Below, in pieces: positions 8,400 to 15,861 of a DNA stretch of 33,747 bases; position 1 is the stretch's first letter; each line of letters starts with the position of its first letter. A program made the translations under genes and the position numbers. Under the pieces are notes generated by a model, which saw nothing but the letters and a program-made list of their open reading frames with translations, was not told where the DNA came from and did no database searches. Source of the DNA: Lachnospiraceae bacterium (GTDB taxonomy: Bacteria; Bacillota; Clostridia; Lachnospirales; Lachnospiraceae); the NCBI GenBank assembly GCA_015056975.1, contig SVFG01000022.1, forward strand, positions 1-33,747, read 5' to 3'.

Positions 8400-9599
8400 A
8401 TGGAGTGTATCAGACTTGGTATTATCGGCATCGGCAATATGGGAAGCGCCCATGCCATGCAGATATTTCAAAATAAGATAGAAGGCATGATACTTGCAAC
8501 GGTGTGTGATACCGATACAGAGCGGCTGGCTTGGGCGGCACAAAGCTTTGGAGATACAGTATGCCGATATCAGGATTATCGGGAATTGTTAGAAGAAAAA
8601 TGCGTGGACGCGGTACTGATTGCAACGCCTCACAGGCTTCATCCACAGATTGCAACGGAAGCATTTGAAGTGGGACTCCATGTGCTTACGGAGAAGCCGT
8701 CCGGTATTGATGTGACAAGTGTCAGAAAGATGAACGAGGCTGCAGCAAAAAGCGGCAGGGTGTTTGGAATTATGTTTAATCAACGTACCAATCCGCTGTT
8801 TCAGGATTTGCGGGAGCTGCTGTTGGAGAAGAGGTTGGGAGAAATCAAGCGTTTTGTCTGGATTGTGAATAACTGGTACAGAACACAGCATTACTATGAT
8901 TCCGGAGAATGGCGTGCCACCTGGAATGGTGAAGGAGGAGGCGTGCTGTTAAATCAGTGCCCGCACAATTTGGATATCTGGCAGTGGATGATGGGGATGC
9001 CAAAGAGGCTGCGCGCATTTTGCAGAGTGGGACAATACCATGATATCTCCGTGGAGGATGACGTGACGATTTATGCGGAATATGAAAACGGTGCAAATGC
9101 CTGCTTTATTACTTCAACAGGAGAATATCCCGGAACCAACCGCATGGAGATAAGCGGAACGAAGGGGAAGGCAGTGCTGGAGGATGGAGTGTTGAAGCTA
9201 TATCTTCTGGAGAAGGATGAAAGGGACATCTGTAGAATGTCAAAGGAGGGTATGCCGGCGGAACATGTGGAAAAGCTTGAAATAATACCTGAGAGGCAGG
9301 ATACAGGGCATTTGGGCATCTTACAGAATTTTGCCAATGCCATTTTATATGGGGAGGCACTTTTGGCACCCGGAGTGGAAGGGATATGCGAGCTTACCAT
9401 CTCAAATGCCGCCTATCTGTCGGATTGGCGGGAGGATTGGGTGGAAATACCTTTTGAGGAAGAAGTGTTTTTAGAAGAACTTTCGATAAAACAGAAGGAG
9501 GAGTGCACAAGAGAGGGCATATATACGGGCATAACGCCCAGGAAGGACAGTGAGGCTTCAGACGGCACTTATTCTGAGAGGTGGAAGGTGCGCTGGTAA
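8400..9599 (+). CDS. Gfo/Idh/MocA-family NAD(P)-dependent oxidoreductase
   Basis: This 399-residue protein (404 if ATG 8385 is used) oxidises or reduces a sugar, sugar acid or inositol-type substrate. The Rossmann motif GIIGIGNMGSAH is at the N terminus, followed by VCDTDTERL, DAVLIATPHRLHP and the family signature LTEKPSG. The C-terminal Gfo/Idh domain includes GGGVLLNQCPHNLDIWQW, with the usual H-x-x-D, and TGEYPGTNRMEISGTKG. ATG 8400 gives the typical short lead-in (MECIRLGIIG) and has GGGACAG 5 bp upstream. There is no secretion signal, so the enzyme is cytoplasmic. It lies between the sugar-binding lipoprotein and the GH95 fucosidase, so its substrate is probably a monosaccharide released in this pathway. 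The specific substrate is not readable. Confidence 0.85.
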   Translation: MECIRLGIIGIGNMGSAHAMQIFQNKIEGMILATVCDTDTERLAWAAQSFGDTVCRYQDYRELLEEKCVDAVLIATPHRLHPQIATEAFEVGLHVLTEKPSGIDVTSVRKMNEAAAKSGRVFGIMFNQRTNPLFQDLRELLLEKRLGEIKRFVWIVNNWYRTQHYYDSGEWRATWNGEGGGVLLNQCPHNLDIWQWMMGMPKRLRAFCRVGQYHDISVEDDVTIYAEYENGANACFITSTGEYPGTNRMEISGTKGKAVLEDGVLKLYLLEKDERDICRMSKEGMPAEHVEKLEIIPERQDTGHLGILQNFANAILYGEALLAPGVEGICELTISNAAYLSDWREDWVEIPFEEEVFLEELSIKQKEECTREGIYTGITPRKDSEASDGTYSERWKVRW

Positions 9600-9658
9600 C
9601 AGCACTTGATAAATTATATGATTTTACTGATGTATTCTACTGTATTGGCAAATTCATT

Positions 9659-9685
9659 TTGTTTTTGTCCCGAATATGGTATAAT
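9659..9685 (+). promoter_or_regulatory. Extended -10 promoter ahead of the GH95 gene
   Basis: A consensus TATAAT (9680-9685) is preceded by TGG, giving an extended -10. TTGTTT at 9659 (15-bp spacer) or TTTTGT at 9657 (17-bp spacer) could be the -35. Transcription would begin near 9692, just before the hairpin at 9703. Confidence 0.6.
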
Positions 9686-9702
9686 AAATCGAAGCAAGCG
9701 CA

Positions 9703-9735
9703 AAGCCGGCGGATTTGTTTTCGCCGGTTTTTGTT
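9703..9735 (+). terminator. Intrinsic terminator or attenuator in the GH95 leader
   Basis: CCGGCG (9706-9711) pairs with CGCCGG (9722-9727). The stem extends by G-T and A-T pairs into TTTTTGTTT. It lies after the apparent promoter at 9659-9685 and before the GH95 ribosome binding site. It may end read-through from the upstream gene, or attenuate GH95 expression if the promoter call is right. Confidence 0.65.
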
Positions 9736-9763
9736 TAGTACAGAGAGAAAGGTTGGTTTTTTT

Positions 9764-12058
9764 ATGAGTAAATTGTGGTATAGACAGCCGGCTCGTATCT
9801 GGGAGGAAGCAATGCCTATCGGAAACGGACGCATGGGAGCCATGATATTTGGCGGAGTACATAGCGAGCAGTTACAGGTGAATGAGGAGAGTATCTGGTA
9901 TGGCGGTAAGGTTGACCGTCTGAATCCGGATGCGTTAAGGTATTTACCGGAAATCAGGGATTTATTAAAGAACGGTCAGATTGGAAAGGCACAGGGACTG
10001 ATGAACAATGCTTTGGCAGCTAACCCCAACAGTGTACATCCTTATCAGACACTGGGAGACGTTCTGTTCTGGTTCGGACAGTCCGGCAAGCTTACCTCTT
10101 ATGAAAGAAGCCTTGATTTGGATACGGCCGTGAGCAGAGTGGAATATACACTTACCCGGGAAGATGAAGGAGTGGATACGGCATTTTCCAGAGAGTACTT
10201 TTTCTCCAAGCCCGCAGACTGTATGGTAATGCGATTTGCGGCGACCGGTGAGCAGGGAATATCATTTAATGCGCGTCTTGAGAGAGGAAGATTTTACGAC
10301 GGCGCAGGTAAGTATGAGGATAAGGGCATCTGTCTGTATGGTAATTTGGGCAAGGGCGGCTTTGATTTTGCTATGCTTCTTCGCGCAAAGACCGTAGGTG
10401 GAAACTGTAAGCTGATTGGTGAGAATATCGTGGTGGAGGATGCAAAGGAAGTATATCTGTACTTTACGGCAGACTGTACCTATCATTATGCGGATAGTGA
10501 GCTTACCGACAGTAAGGCTGACACCGATATGATGCTTAACAATATGGACAGTATTCTTTCTAAGGCGATGGAAGCTGATTATGAGGCTTTAAAGCAGGCT
10601 CATATCGAGGATTATCAGAGCCTCTTTAACAGAGTTAAGCTTACCCTTGAGGGTACTGAAGAAGAGGAGAAGCTTCCTACCGATGAGCGCCTTAAGAGAA
10701 TGCAGGAAGGCCAGTCCGATGTAGGAATGTCAAAATATCTGTTTGACTTTGGCCGTTACCTCTTGATTTCCTGTAGCAGAAAGGGCGGTTTACCTGCAAC
10801 CTTACAGGGTGTTTGGAACAAGGATTTTGCTCCGGCGTGGGACAGCAAATATACCATCAATATCAATACGGAGATGAACTACTGGCCGGCAGAACCCTGT
10901 AACTTATCAGAATGTCATGAGCCGTTGTTTACCTTGATTTATAAGCTTCGTGAAAACGGTAGAAAAACGGCAAAGGAAATGTACGGCTGCCGTGGTTTTG
11001 TGGCTCATCACAATACGGATATGCACGGTGATACTGCGCCTCAGGATATCTATATTCCGGCTACCTACTGGGTGATGGGAGCGGCATGGCTTTGTACTCA
11101 TATGTGGACCCATTATATCTATACGCAGGATAAGGAATTCTTGAAGGAAGCATACCCCTGCATGCTGGAGGCAGCACTTTTCTTTGTTGACTTTTTGCAG
11201 GAGCAGGATGGCTATCTGGTGACCAATCCTTCCGTTTCTCCCGAGAACACTTACATTTTGCCGAGCGGTGAGAGCGGGGCATGTTGCGTAGGCGCAACCA
11301 TGGACTTTGAAATTTTGAATGATTTGTTTGGCGCATGTATCAAGGCTTCCAAGGTTTTGGAAGGGGAGACAATGGACTTTACCATTCCCGGTGTTACGGA
11401 TGTAAAGGAACTGCCCGGACAGTTGGAAGAGATTTTGAAGAAGCTTCCGCCCATCAGGATTGATTCCACAGGCAGAATTATGGAGTGGATGGAGGAATAC
11501 GAGGAGGCAGAGCCCGGACACCGCCATATTTCTCACCTGTATGCATTGTATCCTTCCGAGCAGATTACCGTGGACCAGACTCCCGAGCTTGCGGCGGCTG
11601 CCAGAAAGACCTTGGAGCAGCGTCTTAAGAACGGTGGCGGTCATACCGGTTGGAGCCGTGCATGGATAATGAATCATTACGCAAGACTCTGGGACGGTGA
11701 AAAGGCTTATGAGAATATTGAACTCATGCTTCGCAATTCCACATATCCCAACATGTTTGACAAGCATCCGCCCTTCCAGATTGACGGAAACTTCGGTGCC
11801 TGTGCCGCAATTTCACATATGCTGGTACAGAGTAATGAAGAGCGTGTGATACTGCTTCCGGCACTTCCTGCTGCATGGAAGAGTGGCAGCATAAAGGGCT
11901 TAAGTATCGTTGGCGGTGCTACCATAGACCTTACATGGAAGGATGGAAAAGTGACTGAGTGTACGATTCATGCGCTGAAGGAAATTGATACCGTCGTTAA
12001 GTGCGGTGAACAGAATTACGCTGTAAGTGTTCCTGCAGGAACTGACTGGAATTTATAA
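9764..12058 (+). CDS. GH95 alpha-L-fucosidase (or alpha-L-galactosidase), cytoplasmic
   Basis: This 764-residue inverting glycosidase starts MSKLWYRQPARIWEEAMPIGNGRMGAMIFGG, the hallmark GH95 N terminus. Family residues are visible: N366 and N368 in NINTEMNYWPAEPCNLSE, E494 in NPSVSPENTY, the GWSRAW segment, and D674 in FQIDGNFGACAAI. By comparison with the Bifidobacterium AfcA active site, these are the assisting Asn pair, the general acid and a further essential acidic residue. The usual order is N-terminal beta domain, (alpha/alpha)6 barrel, C-terminal beta domain. There is no signal peptide, so it acts on imported oligosaccharides. The open frame extends back to 9581, but those 61 codons cross a promoter and terminator and read like noncoding DNA. 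An RBS-like AGAAAGG precedes ATG 9764. It completes the cluster's set of beta-galactosidase, GH43 and fucosidase. Confidence 0.9.
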   Translation: MSKLWYRQPARIWEEAMPIGNGRMGAMIFGGVHSEQLQVNEESIWYGGKVDRLNPDALRYLPEIRDLLKNGQIGKAQGLMNNALAANPNSVHPYQTLGDVLFWFGQSGKLTSYERSLDLDTAVSRVEYTLTREDEGVDTAFSREYFFSKPADCMVMRFAATGEQGISFNARLERGRFYDGAGKYEDKGICLYGNLGKGGFDFAMLLRAKTVGGNCKLIGENIVVEDAKEVYLYFTADCTYHYADSELTDSKADTDMMLNNMDSILSKAMEADYEALKQAHIEDYQSLFNRVKLTLEGTEEEEKLPTDERLKRMQEGQSDVGMSKYLFDFGRYLLISCSRKGGLPATLQGVWNKDFAPAWDSKYTININTEMNYWPAEPCNLSECHEPLFTLIYKLRENGRKTAKEMYGCRGFVAHHNTDMHGDTAPQDIYIPATYWVMGAAWLCTHMWTHYIYTQDKEFLKEAYPCMLEAALFFVDFLQEQDGYLVTNPSVSPENTYILPSGESGACCVGATMDFEILNDLFGACIKASKVLEGETMDFTIPGVTDVKELPGQLEEILKKLPPIRIDSTGRIMEWMEEYEEAEPGHRHISHLYALYPSEQITVDQTPELAAAARKTLEQRLKNGGGHTGWSRAWIMNHYARLWDGEKAYENIELMLRNSTYPNMFDKHPPFQIDGNFGACAAISHMLVQSNEERVILLPALPAAWKSGSIKGLSIVGGATIDLTWKDGKVTECTIHALKEIDTVVKCGEQNYAVSVPAGTDWNL

Positions 12059-12066
12059 TAATTTTA

Positions 12067-12095
12067 TTGCTTCAAATAATAAATTCTGTTATGAT
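12067..12095 (+). promoter_or_regulatory. Promoter of the YqeY-like gene
   Basis: TTGCTT (12067-12072), a 17-bp spacer and TATGAT (12090-12095) lie 40 bp before the ATG and 8 bp after the GH95 stop. It marks a new transcription unit. Confidence 0.6.
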
Positions 12096-12135
12096 AAATA
12101 TAGTTTTTGTTTGAAGTAAGAAAGGTGGGGTAGCC

Positions 12136-12573
12136 ATGAAGCTGGAACAGTTACAACAGGATATGATTGCAGCCATGAAGGCAAGGGAGAAGTCCAAAAA
12201 GGATTCTATTTCTGCATTGGTGGCAGCGGTAAAAAAGGTCGCTATAGATGAGGGCTGCAGAGAGGATGTACCCGAAGAGTTGGTTGACAGGGTCATACTC
12301 AAGGAGCTTAAGACAGTAAAGGAGCAGATAGATACCTGTCCGGCGGACAGAACGGATTTGCTCGCAGAGTATCAGGCACGTTATGATGTAATGTCTAAGT
12401 ATGCACCGCAGATGATGTCGGCGGAGGAGGTTACATCCTATATAACAAGTCATTTTGCAGAGGTAGCGGCTACAAAGAATAAAGGACAGATTATGAAGGC
12501 TGTAATGGCTGAGCTCAAAGGAAAAGCAGAGGGCAAGGTTATCAATGAAGTAGTAGCAAAGCTTTGTGAATAG
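12136..12573 (+). CDS. yqeY: YqeY/GatB-like domain protein
   Basis: This 145-residue protein is the full length of the YqeY family, which resembles the tRNA-binding tail of the amidotransferase subunit GatB. Recognisable parts are the N-terminal helix with DMIAAMKAREKSKKDSISAL, the central KELKTVKEQI, and the C-terminal KNKGQIMKAVMAELKGKAEGKVINEVV. In this family that last segment ends the second helical bundle (usually GkvMg.lM...kGkaDg). The role is poorly defined; a link to tRNA or ribosome function is usually inferred. AGGTGGGG precedes the ATG. It is flanked by its own promoter and a hairpin terminator, so it appears monocistronic. Confidence 0.9.
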   Translation: MKLEQLQQDMIAAMKAREKSKKDSISALVAAVKKVAIDEGCREDVPEELVDRVILKELKTVKEQIDTCPADRTDLLAEYQARYDVMSKYAPQMMSAEEVTSYITSHFAEVAATKNKGQIMKAVMAELKGKAEGKVINEVVAKLCE

Positions 12574-12581
12574 GTTGTATG

Positions 12582-12608
12582 AGGGCTGCCTGGTAGGGCA
12601 GCCCTTTG
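12582..12608 (+). terminator. Terminator after yqeY
   Basis: AGGGCTGCC (12582-12590) pairs perfectly with GGCAGCCCT (12597-12605) around TGGTAG. The trailing T tract is short (TTTGTG), so termination may be partial and allow some read-through to citrate synthase. Confidence 0.6.
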
Positions 12609-12637
12609 TGCTTAGGAAAAGAGAAGGAGGATAATGG

Positions 12638-13987
12638 ATGAAGAGAACCGGAATTGATTATGAGGGATATGCAGCTTTATGCAGGGAGGCAGATAAGATT
12701 GAGGCGCCGTTATTTGATGAGCATGGGGTGCTCAGAGGATTAAGGGACAAGAACGGAAATGGTGTTGTGGCAGGTCTTACCAACATTTCCAAGATTGAGT
12801 CTTTTAAGGTGGAGAACGGTCAGAAGACACCCTGCGAGGGGAGGCTATGGTACCGTGGCTATGATTGCATCGAATTGGTAGAAGGTTTCCGCAGAAAGCG
12901 TTTTGGATTTGAGGAAATCGCATATCTGCTATTGTTTGGAGAATTGCCTACAGAGGAGCAGTTTGCGCAGTTTAGTGAAGTGCTGGCAGCTCACAGGACG
13001 CTTCCAACTAACTTTACCAGAGATGTTATTATGAAGGCACCCAGCAGTGATATCATGAATTCCCTAACCAGAAGCGTACTTACTTTGGCTTCTTATGACA
13101 AGAACTGTAGTGATACTTCCGTAGAAAATGTACTGCGTCAGTGTATCGGTTTAATCAGTGTATTTCCCATGCTGTCCGTTTACGGATATCATGCTTATAA
13201 TCACTATACCAATGATGAGAGTATGTACATACACCGCCCTCAGCGCAAGCTATCAACGGCAGAGAATCTGCTTATGATGCTTCGACCGGATAAGAAGTAT
13301 ACAGAGCTTGAAGCGCGTGTACTGGATATTGCACTGGTGTTACATATGGAGCACGGTGGTGGTAATAATTCCACATTCACTACAAGAGTTGTAACTTCCT
13401 CCGGTTCCGATACTTATTCCGTAATAGCAGCAGCGTTATCGTCTCTGAAGGGTCCCAAACACGGTGGCGCCAATATCAAGGTTGTGGAAATGATGCGTGA
13501 CATCGAAAAGAATGTCTCCGATTGGACGGACGAGGATGCAGTCAGAAGTTATCTGCAAAAGATTTTGAACAAAGAAGTATTTGATAAAAAGGGACTGATT
13601 TACGGAATGGGTCATGCGGTTTATTCCCTGTCAGATCCCAGAGCACAGGTATTTAAAGGCTTTGTGGAGCAGCTTGCAACGGCCAAGGGCAGAGAAAAGG
13701 ATTTTGCTCTGTATTCCATGATTGAGCGTCTGGCTCCCGAGGTGATTGCCGGAAAAGCCCGCATATATAAAGGTGTCAGTGCCAATGTGGACTTCTACAG
13801 CGGTTTTGTTTACAGTATGCTTGAGATTCCCTTGGAGCTATATACACCTATTTTTGCCATTGCCAGAATTGTTGGTTGGAGTGCACACCGCATAGAAGAA
13901 TTGATAAATATGGATAAAATTATCCGCCCTGCTTATAAGAGTATTATGCAGGAAAGAGAATATGTAGATATTTCAGAACGTGTATAA
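12638..13987 (+). CDS. gltA: Citrate synthase
   Basis: This 449-residue protein is a complete citrate/2-methylcitrate synthase, which condenses oxaloacetate with an acyl-CoA. Catalytic segments are LHMEHGGGNNSTFTTR (first His), GPKHGGAN, YGMGHAVYSLSDPRA (second His) and SANVDFYSGFVY (catalytic Asp). The N-terminal extension of about 45 residues before IESFKVENGQ is usual for the clostridial form. AGGAGG at 12625-12630 lies 7 bp before ATG 12638; the ATG at 12634 is out of frame. No aconitase or isocitrate dehydrogenase gene is adjacent, so it works alone here, probably feeding the oxidative branch to 2-oxoglutarate and glutamate. A methylcitrate role cannot be excluded by reading alone. Confidence 0.93.
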   Translation: MKRTGIDYEGYAALCREADKIEAPLFDEHGVLRGLRDKNGNGVVAGLTNISKIESFKVENGQKTPCEGRLWYRGYDCIELVEGFRRKRFGFEEIAYLLLFGELPTEEQFAQFSEVLAAHRTLPTNFTRDVIMKAPSSDIMNSLTRSVLTLASYDKNCSDTSVENVLRQCIGLISVFPMLSVYGYHAYNHYTNDESMYIHRPQRKLSTAENLLMMLRPDKKYTELEARVLDIALVLHMEHGGGNNSTFTTRVVTSSGSDTYSVIAAALSSLKGPKHGGANIKVVEMMRDIEKNVSDWTDEDAVRSYLQKILNKEVFDKKGLIYGMGHAVYSLSDPRAQVFKGFVEQLATAKGREKDFALYSMIERLAPEVIAGKARIYKGVSANVDFYSGFVYSMLEIPLELYTPIFAIARIVGWSAHRIEELINMDKIIRPAYKSIMQEREYVDISERV

Positions 13988-14050
13988 AATGAATATCCTC
14001 ACTAAAGTTGCACATGCTATGTAATAAAATGCAGAATGTGAGAGGACAAC

Positions 14051-15163
14051 ATGAAAGGAACCATACTGAATTATTTGCAGGAATATGGAAATGTACCGTT
14101 TGACAGGCTGCCCATGAATGATGTGGACAGCCTGATTTTATGCCAATTGTCTTATTTAAAGTTTGACGGAATGGTGTCGGATGTGCGAAGGAACGGTCCT
14201 TTTGTGACGCTTAAGCAGATAAAGGCGCATAAGGATTTTGAGAAGCTGTTTGCGGATACCAGATATGAAAAGGTGAACAGAGCTTTGTTTGAGGGGCTCC
14301 TTGCGGGGAAGCGGTTTTGCAATATCCGTTTGAACTGCTATATTAGTATGTTATTTAAGGAATCTGAGACGCAGTTTTCAGCGATAACCATACTCTTAGA
14401 GGACGGTACCATGTATATCGCCTTTCGGGGACCAGATGAGACTATCGTGGGGTGGAAAGAGGATTTCAACATGGCGTACCTATCACCGGTACCCAGTCAG
14501 GAGTACAGTGTAAAGTATTTAAATCTGGTATCGGACATGCTTAAAAGGCCCTTTTATGTGGGCGGACATTCCAAGGGCGGTAATCTGGCAGTATATAGTG
14601 CCATGAACTGCAAAAAGCAGGTACAGGAGAGAATTATTAAAATTTACAGTATGGACGGTCCGGGATTTCGACCGGAGGTGTTTAAAAAGGGAAGCTATGA
14701 AGCCATAGCCGGAAGAATCGTGAAAATTTTGCCACGTTCCTCCGTTATCGGAATGATGTTTGATTCGGATAAGCACTATCGGGTGGTGGAGAGTAAAACC
14801 ATCGGGTTGGCACAGCATGACCCCTATACGTGGGTGGTAACCGGTGTGGGATTTTCGGAAGTGAATGATATTTGTAAGCGGCGCAAAAGAATGGACGCCG
14901 CGGTAAATGAATGGATATTTTCTTTAAACAGACGACAACTGCAACTTCTGGTGGATACTCTGTACAAGGTGGTGTCGGCTTCGGGAGCAGACGATTTGAT
15001 TGTGATGGCGCAAAAGCCATGGGTAAGCGTAAGCCGGATGTTCCGGGCAGTGCGGGAGATTGAAGAGCAGGATGCCCGGATTTTAAAAAAGATGCTGAAA
15101 CAATTGTTTCAAATTATCAAGAGTAACAGGGAAAATCAGTGTGAAATCAGGGAGGCAAAGTAG
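14051..15163 (+). CDS. Mbeg1-like (DUF2974) alpha/beta-hydrolase protein
   Basis: This 370-residue protein matches the Firmicutes Mbeg1-like/DUF2974 group. The N terminus (LPMNDVDSLILCQLSYLKF) is typical. A lipase-like core follows: MYIAFRGPDETIVGWKEDFNM, then the nucleophile elbow VGGHSKGGNLAVYSA with S174, then YSMDGPGF. These features suggest serine hydrolase activity on a lipid or ester, but no substrate is established for this branch. There is no signal peptide or clear membrane segment. The last 28 bp overlap the 3' end of the opposing amidotransferase-like gene. A start at 14051 is supported by GAGAGGAC just upstream. Confidence 0.8.
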   Translation: MKGTILNYLQEYGNVPFDRLPMNDVDSLILCQLSYLKFDGMVSDVRRNGPFVTLKQIKAHKDFEKLFADTRYEKVNRALFEGLLAGKRFCNIRLNCYISMLFKESETQFSAITILLEDGTMYIAFRGPDETIVGWKEDFNMAYLSPVPSQEYSVKYLNLVSDMLKRPFYVGGHSKGGNLAVYSAMNCKKQVQERIIKIYSMDGPGFRPEVFKKGSYEAIAGRIVKILPRSSVIGMMFDSDKHYRVVESKTIGLAQHDPYTWVVTGVGFSEVNDICKRRKRMDAAVNEWIFSLNRRQLQLLVDTLYKVVSASGADDLIVMAQKPWVSVSRMFRAVREIEEQDARILKKMLKQLFQIIKSNRENQCEIREAK

Positions 15164-15753
15164 GAAAGCAGAGCTGTGTCATGTAATCTCTCAGGATGCC
15201 ACTGAAGTCCCAAAACGGGTAAGGTTTCATGGACAATTGCCTCCACACAATGGTCTGCTTCACACCATTGAAAGGGGATTAAACCGGCTCCTATTTTGTT
15301 TACGCCCTGATGGTGCGCGCTGTTTACTACAAGGCGGTTTCCATAAAGCGGATACAGGCATGAGGTTTCGGAAATGATTGTAGAGTGATATTGGTCACCT
15401 TCCCTGTAGCAGTGTAATTCTGCGGTGGGCAGATGCTGCGTTATGGTACCGCCGAATGCAACATTTATTATTTGCATACCTTTGCAGATGCCAAGTACAG
15501 GAAGGGAATGACTGAGTGCAAATTCCAATGCCTGAAGTTGCAAAATATCAAGCTCTGTGTCAATGTTACGGGAAGCGGTATTTTGTTCTCCGAACAGACA
15601 GGGATTGATATCTCCGCCACCGGGAAGAATGAGGCCGTCACAGCAGGAGAGCTCACCGGGGCTTAATGTGACAATGGGTGTGGCAGGAAGTGCCAGAATA
15701 TAGTGCTCATAGTTGATGGTATCTGCCTTTCTGCCTACAATAGCTATTTTCAT
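15136..15753 (-). CDS. Gamma-glutamyl-gamma-aminobutyrate hydrolase-like class I glutamine amidotransferase (peptidase C26)
   Basis: This 205-residue protein on the reverse strand carries the C26 triad: C90 in LGICKGMQIINVAFGG, H186 and E188 in LQWHPER. The oxyanion-region motif LILPGGGDINP also fits PuuD-like enzymes. By family it hydrolyses gamma-glutamyl amide bonds, for example in polyamine degradation, or acts as a free-standing glutaminase. It is somewhat shorter than PuuD (about 254), with a compact N terminus. It converges on the DUF2974 gene with a 28-bp overlap and diverges from yfhO, so it stands alone. The substrate cannot be deduced. Confidence 0.85.
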   Translation of the reverse strand: MKIAIVGRKADTINYEHYILALPATPIVTLSPGELSCCDGLILPGGGDINPCLFGEQNTASRNIDTELDILQLQALEFALSHSLPVLGICKGMQIINVAFGGTITQHLPTAELHCYREGDQYHSTIISETSCLYPLYGNRLVVNSAHHQGVNKIGAGLIPFQWCEADHCVEAIVHETLPVLGLQWHPERLHDTALLSYFASLISH

Positions 15754-15861
15754 AAATGAAGTCCTAAAGATATTTTAAATAATATATGCAAGCGGAAGGC
15801 ATTTTAGCTCTTTTGTTTTTTGAGTAAATGGAGTACAATAAGAGGGCTGGAGGAATTTGGA

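Noticed and set aside
9581-9763. N-terminal extension of the GH95 protein
   Set aside because: The frame is open, but it crosses a promoter and terminator and overlaps the oxidoreductase end. The family N terminus begins at ATG 9764.
10907-11767. Long reverse-strand frame of 286 codons
   Set aside because: It is antisense to the GH95 gene, lacks an RBS and recognisable domains, and arises from codon bias of the real gene.
15141-15666. Forward frames within 15141-15666
   Set aside because: They lie antisense to the amidotransferase-like gene, whose catalytic motifs are intact on the reverse strand.
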